A program made the translations under genes and the position numbers. Positions 1 through 10,687 of a DNA stretch of 22,157 bases are shown here, in pieces; position 1 is the stretch's first letter, and the number at the start of each line of letters is the position of its first letter. Source of the DNA: Protostelium mycophagum. Its lineage: Eukaryota > Evosea > Variosea > Protosteliida > Protosteliaceae. The notes beneath the pieces were generated by a model, which saw nothing but the letters and a program-made list of their open reading frames with translations, did no database searches and was not told the origin of the DNA. The stretch lies in the NCBI GenBank assembly GCA_002081555.1, contig MZNV01000423.1, forward strand, positions 1 to 22,157, written 5' to 3'.

Positions 1-209
1 TTGTGTTGTTTTTATACGGAAAGACGCATTGTTGTGGTGCCTTTTAGTGGTTGCAAAGGCGAATATTTTTACATGTTACCAATATTATTGAAAATATCCA
101 ACTTTAAATAATATTTTTGTGCAATATAAACACCAAAAAAATATTTCTGTCGAACCTATCACTTCCCCAATCTAATTCTGGAATAATTCCTGAAATACCG
201 ACGAAATTT

Positions 210-2192
210 CAGGACGAAGAGAGGAGTGCTAAGAGGAAAAAAGTCGAAGAAAATTCCAAAGGCAGGGAGAAACCACGCGAAGATGAGCGTCAACTCACTT
301 CAAGAGAAGAAGAAGAGAAGAAGAGAGTAGACAGAAAGCAAGCAGACGAGGCGAAAGAGAGGGATTCGAAACGTAGAAAGACCGAAGGTATGGCGTTGTA
401 GATGGACCTGAAATTTCAGGGAAATTCTGCTGAAAATAAGAATTTTTTTAATCTGAAAATAATAGAAAAACCTGTGGATAAAAGAGAAGGAAGGAAAGAA
501 GAAAAAGACGAGAAAATTCGTACTGCAGAGAGGCCCAGGGAAGAAAGGCGGGAAAAGTCAGGGTTTTCAGACAGAAAAGATAGAGAGGAGAGGTCACGTG
601 ATCAGGAGAGGCGTGACAGGGACGAAGAAAGGCGGGAAAAACGACGAGAAGACGTAAGAAGGATCATTCTACAATTACGGTCGTGACATCAAAATATACA
701 AATTTTCGGTTGGTTGTAGATTGACCAAAAAAGGTCAAGGAAGATTCCAAGAGAGAAAAAGAGTCGCATAGGGATGAAACCTCATCTAGTAGGACATCAC
801 GTGACCTCAAGGACTCTAAAGATAGAGTCAAGGTGATCCCATCTACAACTATTGATATTTTTATTAGAAAAATAACAGAGTCCAGGAGGATGACTCACGC
901 AAGTCACGTGACTCCAAAGACAAAGATTCTCGCCGTGAAAAAGAAGAAAAGTCAGAGAATATTCCAACAGTAGCACTCCCCCCCCGCATGCGCGAAGAGG
1001 CTAAAAAGTCAGAAAAAACCGACCGCTCAGAGAAAAAGTATGAAGAGAGGAGGTCCGAAAAATCCGAAGAAAAATCCGAGAAAACGAGAAAATCGGACGA
1101 ACGATCAGAAAAAACTTCAGAAAAGCCCTCAGAAAAATCCTCAGAAAAAACCTCAGAAAGATCCTCAGAAAAATCCTCAGAAAGATCCTCAGAGAAAAGC
1201 GCAGAGCGCAGCCGAGATAGGCCGAGAAAAGAAGAAGACAGAAAAAAAGAATCGGAAGACCGCAAAAAGGACGAGGAAAAACAGAAAAAAGAGGACGAAA
1301 AACAGAAAAAGGAGGTGGAAAGACAGAAGAAAGATGTGGAAAAACAGAAAAAAGATGTGGAAAAACAGCAAAAAGAGGAAGAAAACCAGAAGAAAGAGGA
1401 AGAAAAACAGAAAAAGGAGGTGGAAGCCAAAGCCGAAGAGAAAAAGGAAGCAGAAGAGAAGAAAAAAGCCGAAGAAAAAATGAAAATGGAGGAAGAGAAA
1501 TCTAAAAAAGAGGCGGAAGAAAAATCAAAGAAGGAAAGTGAAGAAAAACAGAAAAAGGAACAGGAAGAGGCAGAAAAAAAGGAATCGGAGGAGAGAGCCA
1601 AAAAAGAAGCGGAGGTATAATTTATATTATGCGAGTTGTAGATGGTGCAACAAACACTGCAATAAGCAGTTGAAGATTCTGAGAAAAATCAGGCAAAGGC
1701 AAAGAGGAGAGCCGAAAGAGAAGCCGCCAAAAAAGAAAAGGAAGCTGCAGAGGAAAGTAAGATGGAACTGGATGAAAATTCGAAGAAAGAAGAAGAAAAG
1801 AAGAAAGCCACGTCACCACCAGAAGGCGCTGAGGAACCCACCAAAAAGGTGAGGAGTTGTGTTGTAGATCGTCGAAATCCGTTATGTTGTCGTCTACAAC
1901 GAGACTGAAGATTCGCAGAAACCTCGCATCAGGGAGGAAGTCAAACCTGCGGCCACACCTGCACCTGCGCCTGCACCCGCCGCAGATCCTCCAAAACCAA
2001 GAATGATCAGCTTAAAGAGTATAAACTCGAAGTGAGTTTTTTTAAGAAAGAACACAAGAAGCTCAGAATCGTTTTGATGATTATTCCAGGCCGAAAGAAG
2101 CACCAGCACCAGCACCTGCACCCGTGCTAGAAAGCGGAAGAGATAAGAGTAGAAAGAACGATGACAGAAGAAAGAGGTCCGGAAGAAAATAA
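210..2192 (+). CDS. Lys/Glu/Arg-rich low-complexity protein, 5' end not resolved
   Basis: No enzymatic or known domain is visible and I do not recognise the family. Exons that join in phase: from about 211-387, then 466-653, 734-832, 886-1614 (or ending at 1537), 1667-1848, 1919-2031 and 2090-2192, stop TAA. The 5' part lies left of the first exon or off the window. The product is almost wholly charged: RE/KD-rich blocks, a long run of SEK(S/T) repeats near 1060-1200, EKQKKE-type repeats near 1250-1600 that should form a single helix or coiled coil, then a short Pro-Ala stretch and a basic tail ending RKRSGRK. One junction is unclear. The obvious donor after 1614 (GAG|gtataa) is phase 0, but the acceptors near 1666 need phase 1. 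A donor after 1537 (GAA A|gtgaag) restores phase with a 129-nt intron. Otherwise the assembly may carry an indel in this A-rich tract. Low-complexity composition makes homology searches unreliable. Confidence 0.7.
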
Positions 2193-2357
2193 ATCTCGCA
2201 CTCATTTTTCGTGATCATTTTTCATCATCAGGAATCATGAGGCAGTGACGCCCTTTTTAGAGGTCGTTTGTGCACGCGATGATGACTTTTAGTCATTTGT
2301 CCTCAAACGAGAAAGTTTCCTTCATGATGATTGTTTATTGGGCTCAACGCCGTCCTC
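2193..2357. other. Short convergent 3' intergenic region
   Basis: These 165 nt lie between the stop codons of two convergent genes. They hold only T-rich 3'-UTR-like sequence and ATGATGA-type words. No ORF with coding character was seen. Confidence 0.6.
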
Positions 2358-4692
2358 TTAATGCCCCACAGAGTGTGGTCCTGCGACAATAGATCCGTCG
2401 CTTGTGATGGAGAATACGCTCCAGATGCTGTCAGACTGCCACCAAGAGGGCGTAAACTGCACCTGAACACACGTCAATAACTGCTGACATGACACCTGTC
2501 ATCACTTACGTATCCCAAGCTGGTTGTGATTTGTACAACTACTCCAGAGTTCTGCCAGTCTACATAGGTGTAAGCCCACCCAACGTAGTAATCGACCTGG
2601 TGTCCTGCAACATGAGAAAAGAATATGGTGTTGGGGCCCATTCCAGATGGACTAGCATGGAAAGTACCGTTTCCTATGTAACAATGCCTGGTTCATTGTT
2701 ACAGTCTATATTTCCAATTTCCATCAAGAAAAGCGGTTTGTACTGAATCCTTACTTGTTTTTAATGTTGACATCGCATCTGTTGTCGATAATGGCATGAG
2801 CGTCCAAATCTACAACCATCAATTCGTGTATATGAAATAAATACTTGCCTGTTGGGTTCAAAGTCCATGATAATTTGATCTGGACCCAGCTTCTTGGTGC
2901 TGGATGTGTGGTCACCGGTGCAAATGTAGATGAAGTTTTAACAGTTGTAGACGAAGTTTTAGAAGTTGTAGACGAAGTCTTAGCAGCTGTAGTGGAAGTT
3001 GTAGACGGAGGGGGTAGAGGTCTTCCAAATATTTTCACCGTGGCAAATCCAAAGCTGGAGGGCGATCCTACAGCGACTTTATAGACACCGGAAGGGGTGT
3101 TGTAGGGCACGTCGCACTTGAAGGAATTGTGTGAAATAAAGGATCCAGAGGATGGTATGGAATTGGTGCCGTTGTTAAAATAGCAAGCTTGGGCGGATAT
3201 GCAAAAGTCAGCACCAGAGACGGACACACTGCTTCCGGCAGAAACTGATCAATTTCAATAAGAGTTAAAACCATGCGAAATATCATCGAAATCTCGAAGA
3301 ATTCTCACCAGCAGAGGGGTATGAAATCAAGGTGAAAGGACCGCAAACAGAGTAGAACCATGTCCTGTGTCGCTCAGCACATGTCCTTGAAGTCATAATA
3401 GAACACTCACTTGGACTGAGTGACACTTGTCAGAACAATCTGGGTCTCAAAACCTCCGGGGATGGTCTGAATGATGTAGTCTCCTGCGAACAGGGTCGTT
3501 GTAGTGGTGATCCATGAGCCCGCAAACACAGACACTTCCAACCCACTGATTACGTCAGCGATGAGGTGATGACACATGATGACGTCACTGATACTGGTTG
3601 ATTTGGGTGATAACGGAGGCAAGGAAGATATTGTTGAGGGGAGTCTTTCCGATGGCTGAAACACCAGTAGTGGGGCTCCCTACCGTGTCGGTCTTTGTAC
3701 TTTTGCATTGTACGTCGGCACAAGAGATGATGACTGTTCGTTGGTTTTTCTGACCGTAGAGTGAGCGTTGTAGATGAATGATGGAGAATCACCTGAGCGA
3801 CGCTGATCACAGGCAGGCCATTCACTTGGACAATAGAAACTGATCCAGGTTGCAAGTTGTAGCCACTACAACGGGTTAATGTCTTGTTCTTGAGGTGATA
3901 TCGTACCTGTACACTTTGGACAAAGTGATATTCTCGTTCTGACTACAGACATCATCTATGCATGATGCAGTGTACACGTCATCTCCGATACGGAAGAGCC
4001 AACATGGACGATCGATGCTCTCGGCCATTCCGATCAAGTCATATGTCTCATCTTGTTTTCGAGGGAGGCTGGTTCGATCAATCACCGTGGATCAGCAGCA
4101 TCAGACTTACTTTATGCCAAAGGGGGCGTAGGCAAATGCATTCCCGAAAAGAGTGATAACGGCAGCATCATCTGATCTACTGAGGAGACTGGCGTATTTT
4201 CCGTAAGCGCTCAGGGCTACTGCGCGGACCGTCTGCAGAGATCAACACAAAAAAGAATCATTAACGAAATGAGCTACCTTCCTTCCTGTTTCAGTCCCGA
4301 TAGCCCAATTCTGTCCACCTGGGAGTTGCATCTTATACACTGGATTTCCATCTTCATCCTCTTGTCTCAGAGTCCATGTGTAGAAAGCTCTGTTCATGTT
4401 ATAAGTCTGATGGTCATGGAGATGGGGTGATTTACTTTGCAAAGAGGACACCTGTCTCGGATTGGAATTTGGGGGGTGTCACACTTGAACATCCAGAGTC
4501 CACACAACTTAAGTAGGTCCAACCAGAATCGGTTTGTGAGAAAAAGGAAGGTGTCGTGGTATCAGGGTCTAAAGAGAGTTGAAAAAGCCTCCCTGGCGGG
4601 GGTGAGGGGAGGTTTTGGAAGTATCCACAAGTTTTGCAAAGAGAGTCGGCGAGGCACAAGCCAAAAAGAGCCAAGAGAATGAGGTGTCTCAT
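2358..4692 (-). CDS. Secreted Cys-motif protein with IPT/TIG-like domain
   Basis: The predicted product is an extracellular or cell-surface protein of about 586 aa. Eleven exons join in perfect phase: 4436-4692, 4278-4389, 4111-4232, 3907-4068, 3793-3865, 3589-3749, 3411-3545, 3309-3364, 2845-3244, 2510-2687, 2358-2462. Introns are 41-64 nt except the one at 2688-2844 (157 nt). The start was chosen at 4692 because it begins a clear signal peptide (MRHLILLALFGLCLADS). The N-terminal half carries an S-C-x-D-x-x-C motif three times, near residues 62, 199 and 251, in beta-rich sequence that looks like a repeated domain I do not recognise. Residues about 360-430 resemble an IPT/TIG immunoglobulin-like fold (SVSVSG, Cys pair, PSGVYKVAVG). 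A linker of KTSSTT repeats follows, then a Trp/aromatic-rich C-terminal domain (about 464-586) that could bind carbohydrate; that is inference. It is divergent with the PH gene to its right. Confidence 0.82.
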
Positions 4693-5056
4693 ATCTGGGG
4701 TGAAAAGTCTGTTCAGTTTCTCCCCAAAAAACATTCTCTTCATCACACGAAATGTGCTGAGGCATCCCCGAGACCAAAAATACATCCACGGAAATCCACC
4801 TCGGTGATGTCAATTATTGTACACAGGCCAAGTGGAGGGAAGTCTTTCTGGCTTTTTTGTCGGCTTGCTGTCAAATGAAGCGTTTTTGAAGAGATGTGTC
4901 GAGAAGGACAACATCATCGATGCACTTTCCGTTCAGTTTGAAGCTTAAGGGTTAAGGTCCTCGATTTTCTGAATCCTTCAGAAAAGAAACTTTTGACTTG
5001 ATCTACAGCGCTCTCTTGTTACGTTGCCTCCGCATCACACCCACAACCGGATCGAG
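4693..5056. promoter_or_regulatory. Divergent upstream region between the secreted-protein and PH-protein genes
   Basis: These 364 nt separate two start codons on opposite strands and so must hold both promoters and 5' UTRs. I see no convincing TATA box, RNA gene or coding ORF. The reading frame left of position 4878 is open only as a shadow of the signal-peptide exon. Confidence 0.5.
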
Positions 5057-6207
5057 ATGCAAGTCGATTCATTGGATAATGCAAGCGACTACGCTTTGAG
5101 TTTACCAAAAAAGGGTTGGGATCTGACACAGTATGGTTCATCAGATGACGAAGATTATACTCCGCCCAACAGGCCTCCTCCAACACCTCCGGCGCCTAAT
5201 CCGCTCATCAATTCGACGGCCATCTCACCTACATTATCGAGCTCTTCAGACGATGAGGCCGTCCCGAGCGGGTTTGTGTTGAGGAAATCAGGACCAGAAG
5301 AATCCACTTCACCAGGTGGGATCATTCATTTCCCAGAAGAGAAGAACAATTCTCTTTCCAATTGTCAAATACCTTTCTGTGATGCCATATCGAAGACACT
5401 TGGATTATATGTTGAAACCATCAGTTGTATCACCGAGGATCGGTTTGACAAGCAGCGGAGAAAACAGTAGCCCAAAATCTCCAACCGCTCTGCACAAAAT
5501 GTACAGAAAGGTGACTTGGCTCGACATAAGAGCTACCTTCAAGATCTGACACTTTCCAGATGTCGAGGCCGTCATTAGTGGAAATAGTTGATGACGCGAA
5601 ACCAAAACCAATGATTAAAGAAGGTTTCCTCAGTAAAAAAGGACACAAACGGACGAACTGGTAGTTCATTTTTCGCGCTATTTTTCCAAGCTTAAAATTC
5701 AAATCCAACAGGATGATTCGATGGTTCCGTCTGACCGATCATGAGATCAGTTACTACACCAAAGAGACGGTATGAAGACGTGATTTCCGCGTTTATTAAC
5801 GTGGCATAGATGAATCATAGAAAGGGATGGTTTCCTCTTGATGATATCGATGACATCATCTTGGAAAGAGTTCAAGACCTCGAAGCAAAGTCAAAAAAAA
5901 GAAGCTTTTGCTTCAAAATCACACAAAAGGTGGGGAAATTTCCGCCAATTTTCGAGAAAATTACGAAAAAATTACGAGAAAAATCTGAGAAAATTCCAGT
6001 CTAATGAGAAGGATTTGCTGGTGGATGCTGGCAGTCAAGAAGATGTGGATTCTTGGGTAACAGAGATTGAAAAGGTCAGAAAAATGTCAGGTTGTAGTTT
6101 GACGTGTACAGGTTCTGCAGAACAATAAGGGCAAACCGAGGGTACACAGTCGGGTAAAGAAAGAAGAAAAGGAAGAGAAGAAAGAGAAAAAAGACAAGAA
6201 AGTTTGA
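5057..6207 (+). CDS. PH-domain protein with acidic/proline-rich N terminus
   Basis: The product is about 261 aa and probably a peripheral membrane protein. Seven exons are in phase: 5057-5315, 5425-5510, 5560-5660, 5712-5769, 5810-5929, 6009-6074, 6112-6207. Residues 1-130 are disordered (SSDDED, PPNRPPPTPPAPNP, Ser-rich). Residues about 135-232 form a pleckstrin homology domain. It opens with KEGFLSKKGHKRTNW and continues with WFRLTDHEISYYTKE, GWFPLDDI and SFCFKIT, and it ends in the conserved C-terminal helix Trp (VDSWVTEIEKV). PH domains often bind phosphoinositides; the basic KK and KR positions in the beta1-beta2 loop are compatible with this, but specificity cannot be read. The tail is a short Lys/Glu run. 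The start at 5057 is the first ATG of this frame; the frame upstream has no ATG. Introns are 37-109 nt. Confidence 0.85.
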
Positions 6208-7001
6208 TATTATAGTGTGCTATTTTTAGGTGCTGCAATTTTCTTGTGAATTTTAGATTTTTTGTCTTGAAATTTAATTATAGACATGAATGTGTGGGAT
6301 GTAGTGTTCATGTGTGCTTGCAATTAGAAAAATTAATGCGATGATCATCAAGCTTTTGCAACATTCGCAAAAGTTGCGATGCAGAATGCAGATCAAAGAT
6401 GTACAGCAAGTTGTGGCAAGGTCAGGTCGGGTACCCTGAATAAGGTGTAAGGTTATCCTCCGTTACTCAGCAAAGAGCAGAAGACTTGCAGCTGCAAGTC
6501 GGACCACAGAGCCCAGAAGTGAAACGCGCTGCGGTACCGGTTTCTCATCCCTCAAGAGGCATATCCGCATTCACATAAGTTTGTACTATTATCCGAGGGT
6601 CAATCCACGCGTCAACAAACGTGACAGTCACGGTAAGGAGTGCAATATCCGTGTATTTGAACGATCTCCCCCACAAAACAAATCCCCCGAAAATTAAAAA
6701 GAATTTCGGGTTGGATGGAACCGTCTACAAACGCAACCCCGAACAGCGGAAAAATGCCCGAAAATCCGACTCGCCAGGTCTTTTTTTCTCATGGATTTGT
6801 GGGTTTAGCTTAAGAACCGCGAATAACCGTCAAATACCGGATCTAATTGAGATTTTTGAGATGATCTTGTGATGCATCATTTTTTGAGGAGCACAACACG
6901 ACAGAAGAGCTTCAAAGGATTCTTTGTACAAATAACTTGAAGAGGATTGACTTTTAGGCCTCTACCTTGTACCGATACAGAAAAACTCCGACACCTTAAC
7001 C
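6208..7001. other. 794-nt intergenic region with palindromes
   Basis: No coding ORF is supported here. The open stretch near 6621-6872 has no domain character and no splice-consistent extension. The region holds a perfect 18-bp palindrome at 6483-6500 and a 7-bp stem/7-nt loop inverted repeat near 6353-6373. It must contain the promoter of the glucan-binding gene that starts at 7002. Confidence 0.5.
6483..6500. repeat. Perfect 18-bp palindrome
   Basis: GACTTGCAGCTGCAAGTC reads the same on both strands. It lies about 500 nt upstream of the next start codon. It could be a dimeric factor site or a cruciform-prone sequence; function is unknown. Confidence 0.7.
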
Positions 7002-9590
7002 ATGTCGCGTGTCATCCTTACCCTCACTCTAGCTTTCTTTTGCGTCGTGAACGCCTGCGATTGTGATTGCGGCCTCTCCTGCTGCTCACAGCAATGCTAC
7101 GACCCATCCTACTTCAGCTGCCCAACAGACGGAGTCTCTGGAAATCAGGTCTTATGTTCTTTGGGATCTCAATCATGCAACGGCGCATGTTACAATCCTA
7201 CACAATATTCTTGCCGAAACGGTGGCTTGGTACAAGGAGCTTCACCTACAACATCCACGACAGCATCCTCTTCATCTTCGGGTGGAGACAGCTGCCAGAG
7301 CATGTTTAACCAGCTCTCCTGTAGAGCTATTTCCCAAGACTCCAACGCTATCGCCAATGCAAGATCATGGCTGTGCTCTACTTATCCTCAGTACTGCACG
7401 GACATCAACAGTGGAGGACAATATTCCAGCTGCACCGGTGTACAACAGCTCTCTTACGCAATGAACCTCTACTACAACACGTTCCAGTCACAAGGTGATT
7501 CACTTCGATGATCTCGTGTAACAATCTCATTTTTTGAAGGTTCAGCCGCTTGCAGCTTCGGAGGCATTGGCCAAGTCTTCTCTGTATCTACACCAACCAC
7601 TTCAGCAGCCACCCCTGTGACATCCTCCGCTAATGATCAGTGCCAAACTATGTTCTCTACTTTGAGCTGTAGAACGGCTTCACAAGACCCCACTCAGTTG
7701 GACTCGAACAGTGTTAACAGTGCAAGAAACTGGTTGTGCTCTGCTTATCCTCAGTACTGCACGGACATCAACAGTGGAGGTCAATATTCCGGCTGTAACA
7801 GTGCACAACAGATCTCTTACGCTATTAACCTCTACTACAATTCCTTCCAATCTCAAGGTAATTAAATCTCGTTTAAGTATTCTAAAAAAAGGTCAGGTTC
7901 TAGCGCATGTAGTTTTGGCGGGATTGGTGTCTTGATAAATCCCATCTCGACATCGACTTCCCCCACCCCGGCTACCTCTTCGGTCTCTCCCACATCTACA
8001 AGCTGCCAGACCATGTGGGCAGGTTTATCCTGCAGAACTAAGTCAGAAGACCCCTCGCAGTTGGACAGCAACGCGATATCTTCTGCTAGAACCTGGTTGT
8101 GCAGTAATTACGCTCAATTTTGCACCAGCATCAACAGTGGTGGTCAATATTCCAGTTGCAATTCGGCAGAACAGATTTCCTTTGCCATCAACTCGTATTA
8201 CCAAGCATACCAATCTCAAGGTGAGCACATCAACACGGTCATAAAATGCTCAAGTTCTGCAGGCTCTGGTGCTTGCGATTTCGGTGGTGTCGGTGTAATT
8301 GTCAACAGCCCATCTACAACTGTCTCCCCAGTAATAAACCCCACCCCCTCCCCTAACCAGTTCCCCACTCAAACTGCTGACTTGCGAATCATCAACAACT
8401 GCAAGAATACACTTTGGTTTGAAGCCAGGTATGGAGGAGAAGGAGGGCCACTCCCAGGACAATCTCAGACAACTACACAAGCACTTCCCGGCAGTTACGT
8501 AGACTACACCGTGCCCGACACCGGTCTTTCGGGGTCCAGATTCTGGGTGAGTCAGAAGAACACCGTTGTAGACAGTCAAAACTGACATTTGACAGGCTAA
8601 ATACGGGTGTGATAGTGAGGGAAGGAACTGCCTTATTGGAGATCAGATGCAGGTGCGTATTTTTGTACGGAAGAAATGAACGAATTTTTGATCGAATAAA
8701 GTACTGGCCAAACCCACCAGGAGGTTGCCCTGCCAACGGTTGCTCCGCACCCATCGACAGTTTGTTCGAGGCCACTTGGGGTTGCAGACCCGGAACCTCT
8801 TGTAACTCTGCCAACCCCACCACCTGGTTCGACACCTCCCAGGTACTCTTTTTTTCGTTTTTGCAATTTTTCTGATCCTTTAGGTCGACGGCTGGACGAT
8901 TCCATACAAGCTCACCCCTATTGGAGATACCTCTGGCTGCGATTGTACATGTACGTCTACAACACGCCAAATCTTTCTGTGTTTAACAAACTTCAGCCAG
9001 CGGATGTGGTTTCAAAGGTGTGGATGCCTCTTCGCTTGACGTCACAAAATGCCCCACTTCAGATTACCTCGTTGCTGGCGGCGAGACTACCGTTACTTCT
9101 TATGGTACTACACATGACCTCGCCTCTGTCGACCTGCGAGTCATCAACAACGGCTCTATTTTGGGATGCATGTCCCCCTGCAAGAGAATCAACTGGAGCG
9201 CACCCTACGGGCTCGGCCAGACTGAGAGTTCTGGTGCTGGTTTGTGGATGTGTTGCCCCACTCCTTATGGTGGAGATCAGTGTACCACCGGAAACGGCTG
9301 CGTGACACCCAATGAGTGCAGAGCCGGACCCATCGTCAACACAAAGGTGATTCAACAATCCTTCAACATTCAAGCGCGAGAATCTGTACTGACAAACAAC
9401 AGTATGTACAAGCTGTACACAACATGGCACCAGGTGTTTATGCTTACTCATATGATGATGGAGTGGGGCTCCACGCCTGCCCCGCCGGGGTCACGAAATA
9501 CACCATGGAGTTCTGTAAGTGGTTGGCTTTTTCCAAAGATTGACGGTTCCAGGCCCTTCTGGAAGCGCAGCTTATCCAGGACAAATTTGA
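7002..9590 (+). CDS. Secreted CBM52-like, triple X8/CBM43, thaumatin-like protein
   Basis: The product is about 727 aa, secreted, and a likely beta-1,3-glucan binder or hydrolase. Ten exons are in phase: 7002-7494, 7540-7857, 7897-8220, 8263-8546, 8596-8652, 8702-8842, 8884-8950, 8997-9346, 9403-9514, 9553-9590. A signal peptide (MSRVILTLTLAFFCVVNA) is followed by a Cys-rich module with two C-Y-(D/N)-P repeats, like the CBM52/Carb_bind module of fungal Eng1 glucanases. Three X8/CBM43-type modules follow, each with six Cys (pattern LSCR, WLCS, QYC, YSSC, ACSFGG). Ser/Thr/Pro linkers separate them. From about residue 417 to the end is a thaumatin-like domain: RIINNC at the start, FDTSQVDGWTIPYKL, AYSYDDGVGLHACPAG and a C-terminal Cys. 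The exon 7/8 junction can be placed two ways (donor after 8950 or 8954), both in frame. The family modules point to fungal cell-wall glucan; catalysis is not proven. Confidence 0.9.
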
Positions 9591-9725
9591 ACATAGGATT
9601 GTAGATATATCGTCTCTGCTGTTGAATAGACTTTGAAAATTTCAAATTTATTTTTTAAAATCGAATTTGATTTTTTGATAAAAATAAAATGAAATTCTTC
9701 TGAAGAAAAAAATATATTTTGAATT
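9591..9725. terminator. Shared AT-rich 3' region of two convergent genes
   Basis: These 135 nt lie between two convergent stop codons and are strongly AT-rich. AATAAA occurs near 9683 on the plus strand, and its reverse complement TTTATT near 9647 would serve the minus-strand gene. The overlap of 3' ends is inferred. Confidence 0.45.
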
Positions 9726-10399
9726 TCAGTTGCTGGCGGTTTTGAATAATATATCTGCCAGCTCTTCATCTGTTACTTCTCTCGCTTGGAAATCGTCTAA
9801 AGCCTCTGCCAGTCTCACCGCTAACAAGTGCTTGCACTGATTTGTTCAAAAAGGCTGGATGATCATGACTCCTACCATGATGGTCTCGTGCTTTAAGACG
9901 ACGGAGTAAGCGTAGTTTCTGCAGGGACAATATTGAGGTAAAATGGTGTATGATGATTCTCTTTCTGATTGAGAACTGACCTAAGATGGTTCAATAAAAG
10001 ACAAACAATATAAGGGAGATCACCCACCTGAAAGACATGACGACCGCTCGGTGTTGCTGTCACCTTCGTGACGAGATCTTTGTCTAAAAGGTCGAGAGCT
10101 GCGATAAAAGTTTGTTCGAAGAGAGTGTTGAGTCTGGACATCCATAAATCATGATAGTATTAAAGGGAAATCACCCTACTTGCTTACGAGATCGTTGTTC
10201 ACTGCGAACATATCAGAAATTGGTGTCTGTGGTAACGAACTTCACATTTTCCGGCTTGTTGAAGAGATAAGAATATTTGATCAACGATGGCCAGAAGGGA
10301 GAAAGAATGTAGAGGAACTTTGCCAACGATGTCGGCGTTTATGTCCTCATGTTCTTCATCCATGTTTTCCTGGAATGTGCTGTTCAATTCTTCCTCCAT
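9726..10399 (-). CDS. ZSWIM7: SWS1/ZSWIM7-like SWIM-domain repair protein
   Basis: The product is about 165 aa. SWS1/ZSWIM7 proteins work with a RAD51 paralogue (SWSAP1 in animals) in homologous recombination. Five exons are in phase: 10246-10399, 10180-10201, 10028-10133, 9876-9980, 9726-9836. The core FIAALDLLDKDLVTKV and PSGRHVFQV match the family region before the zinc-binding motif. The SWIM motif is C112-x-C114-x15-C130-x-H132 (QYCPC then CKHLLAVRLAEAL). The tail (VTDEELADILF) matches the family C terminus. Exon 2 is only 22 nt; it was recovered because it gives the conserved LVSKLNTLF helix and restores phase, and a naive reading would start at the ATG near 10140 and lose the N terminus. 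The start at 10399 is the first ATG of the open frame. Length is close to the human protein (140 aa). Confidence 0.82.
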
Positions 10400-10687
10400 C
10401 TTTTGAAATGTTGCGGTAACATTTCCTCACATCTTTTCATCAGAAATCTACAACCTGCGGTGTTTCAATTGTGCTTTTGTGTCACACGAGAAATGACAAT
10501 TGGAGCTTATGCACAAAAAACCTGGGGGCACCTCATCATGTCCAGCAATACACAGAGGCAGCAAAATAGACGGATGTACCCACTATCATTTGGGATATGA
10601 TGCACATACAGCCCACAACATCAAGAGATTGAGATAATGTAGAGGATTGATTTACAAGATGGAACACTTTGATTCATACTATCTCGT
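10400..10687. other. Intergenic spacer between two minus-strand genes
   Basis: These 288 nt lie upstream of the SWS1-like gene and downstream of the RasGEF-kinase gene. They hold one exact ATCTACAAC word (about 10446-10454), the same word that fills introns here. That hints at a 5'-UTR intron of the SWS1-like gene, but this is not demonstrated. Confidence 0.4.

Noticed and set aside
1040-1483. Lys/Arg/Asn-rich open frame on the plus strand
   Set aside because: It is an out-of-frame shadow of the same repeat-rich exon, and the Glu/Lys frame is the one linked by splice phase to its neighbours.
864-1601. Long Ser/Phe-rich open frame on the minus strand
   Set aside because: It is the antisense shadow of the AAG/GAA-rich exon at 886-1614; composition is forced by the other strand.
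5316-5338. 22-nt mini-intron ending at the first CAG in the PH gene
   Set aside because: It does not lead into a coding frame; the 109-nt intron 5316-5424 joins the exons in phase.
6335-6380. Box C/D snoRNA because of GATGATC near the stem-loop
   Set aside because: No convincing D box or spacing was found; the C-box match is imperfect.
6621-6872. 83-codon plus-strand ORF in the 794-nt gap
   Set aside because: It has random-looking composition, no domain and no splice-consistent continuation.
8250-8970. Minus-strand open frames across the glucan-binding gene
   Set aside because: They are shadows of exons whose plus-strand product shows clear X8 and thaumatin signatures.
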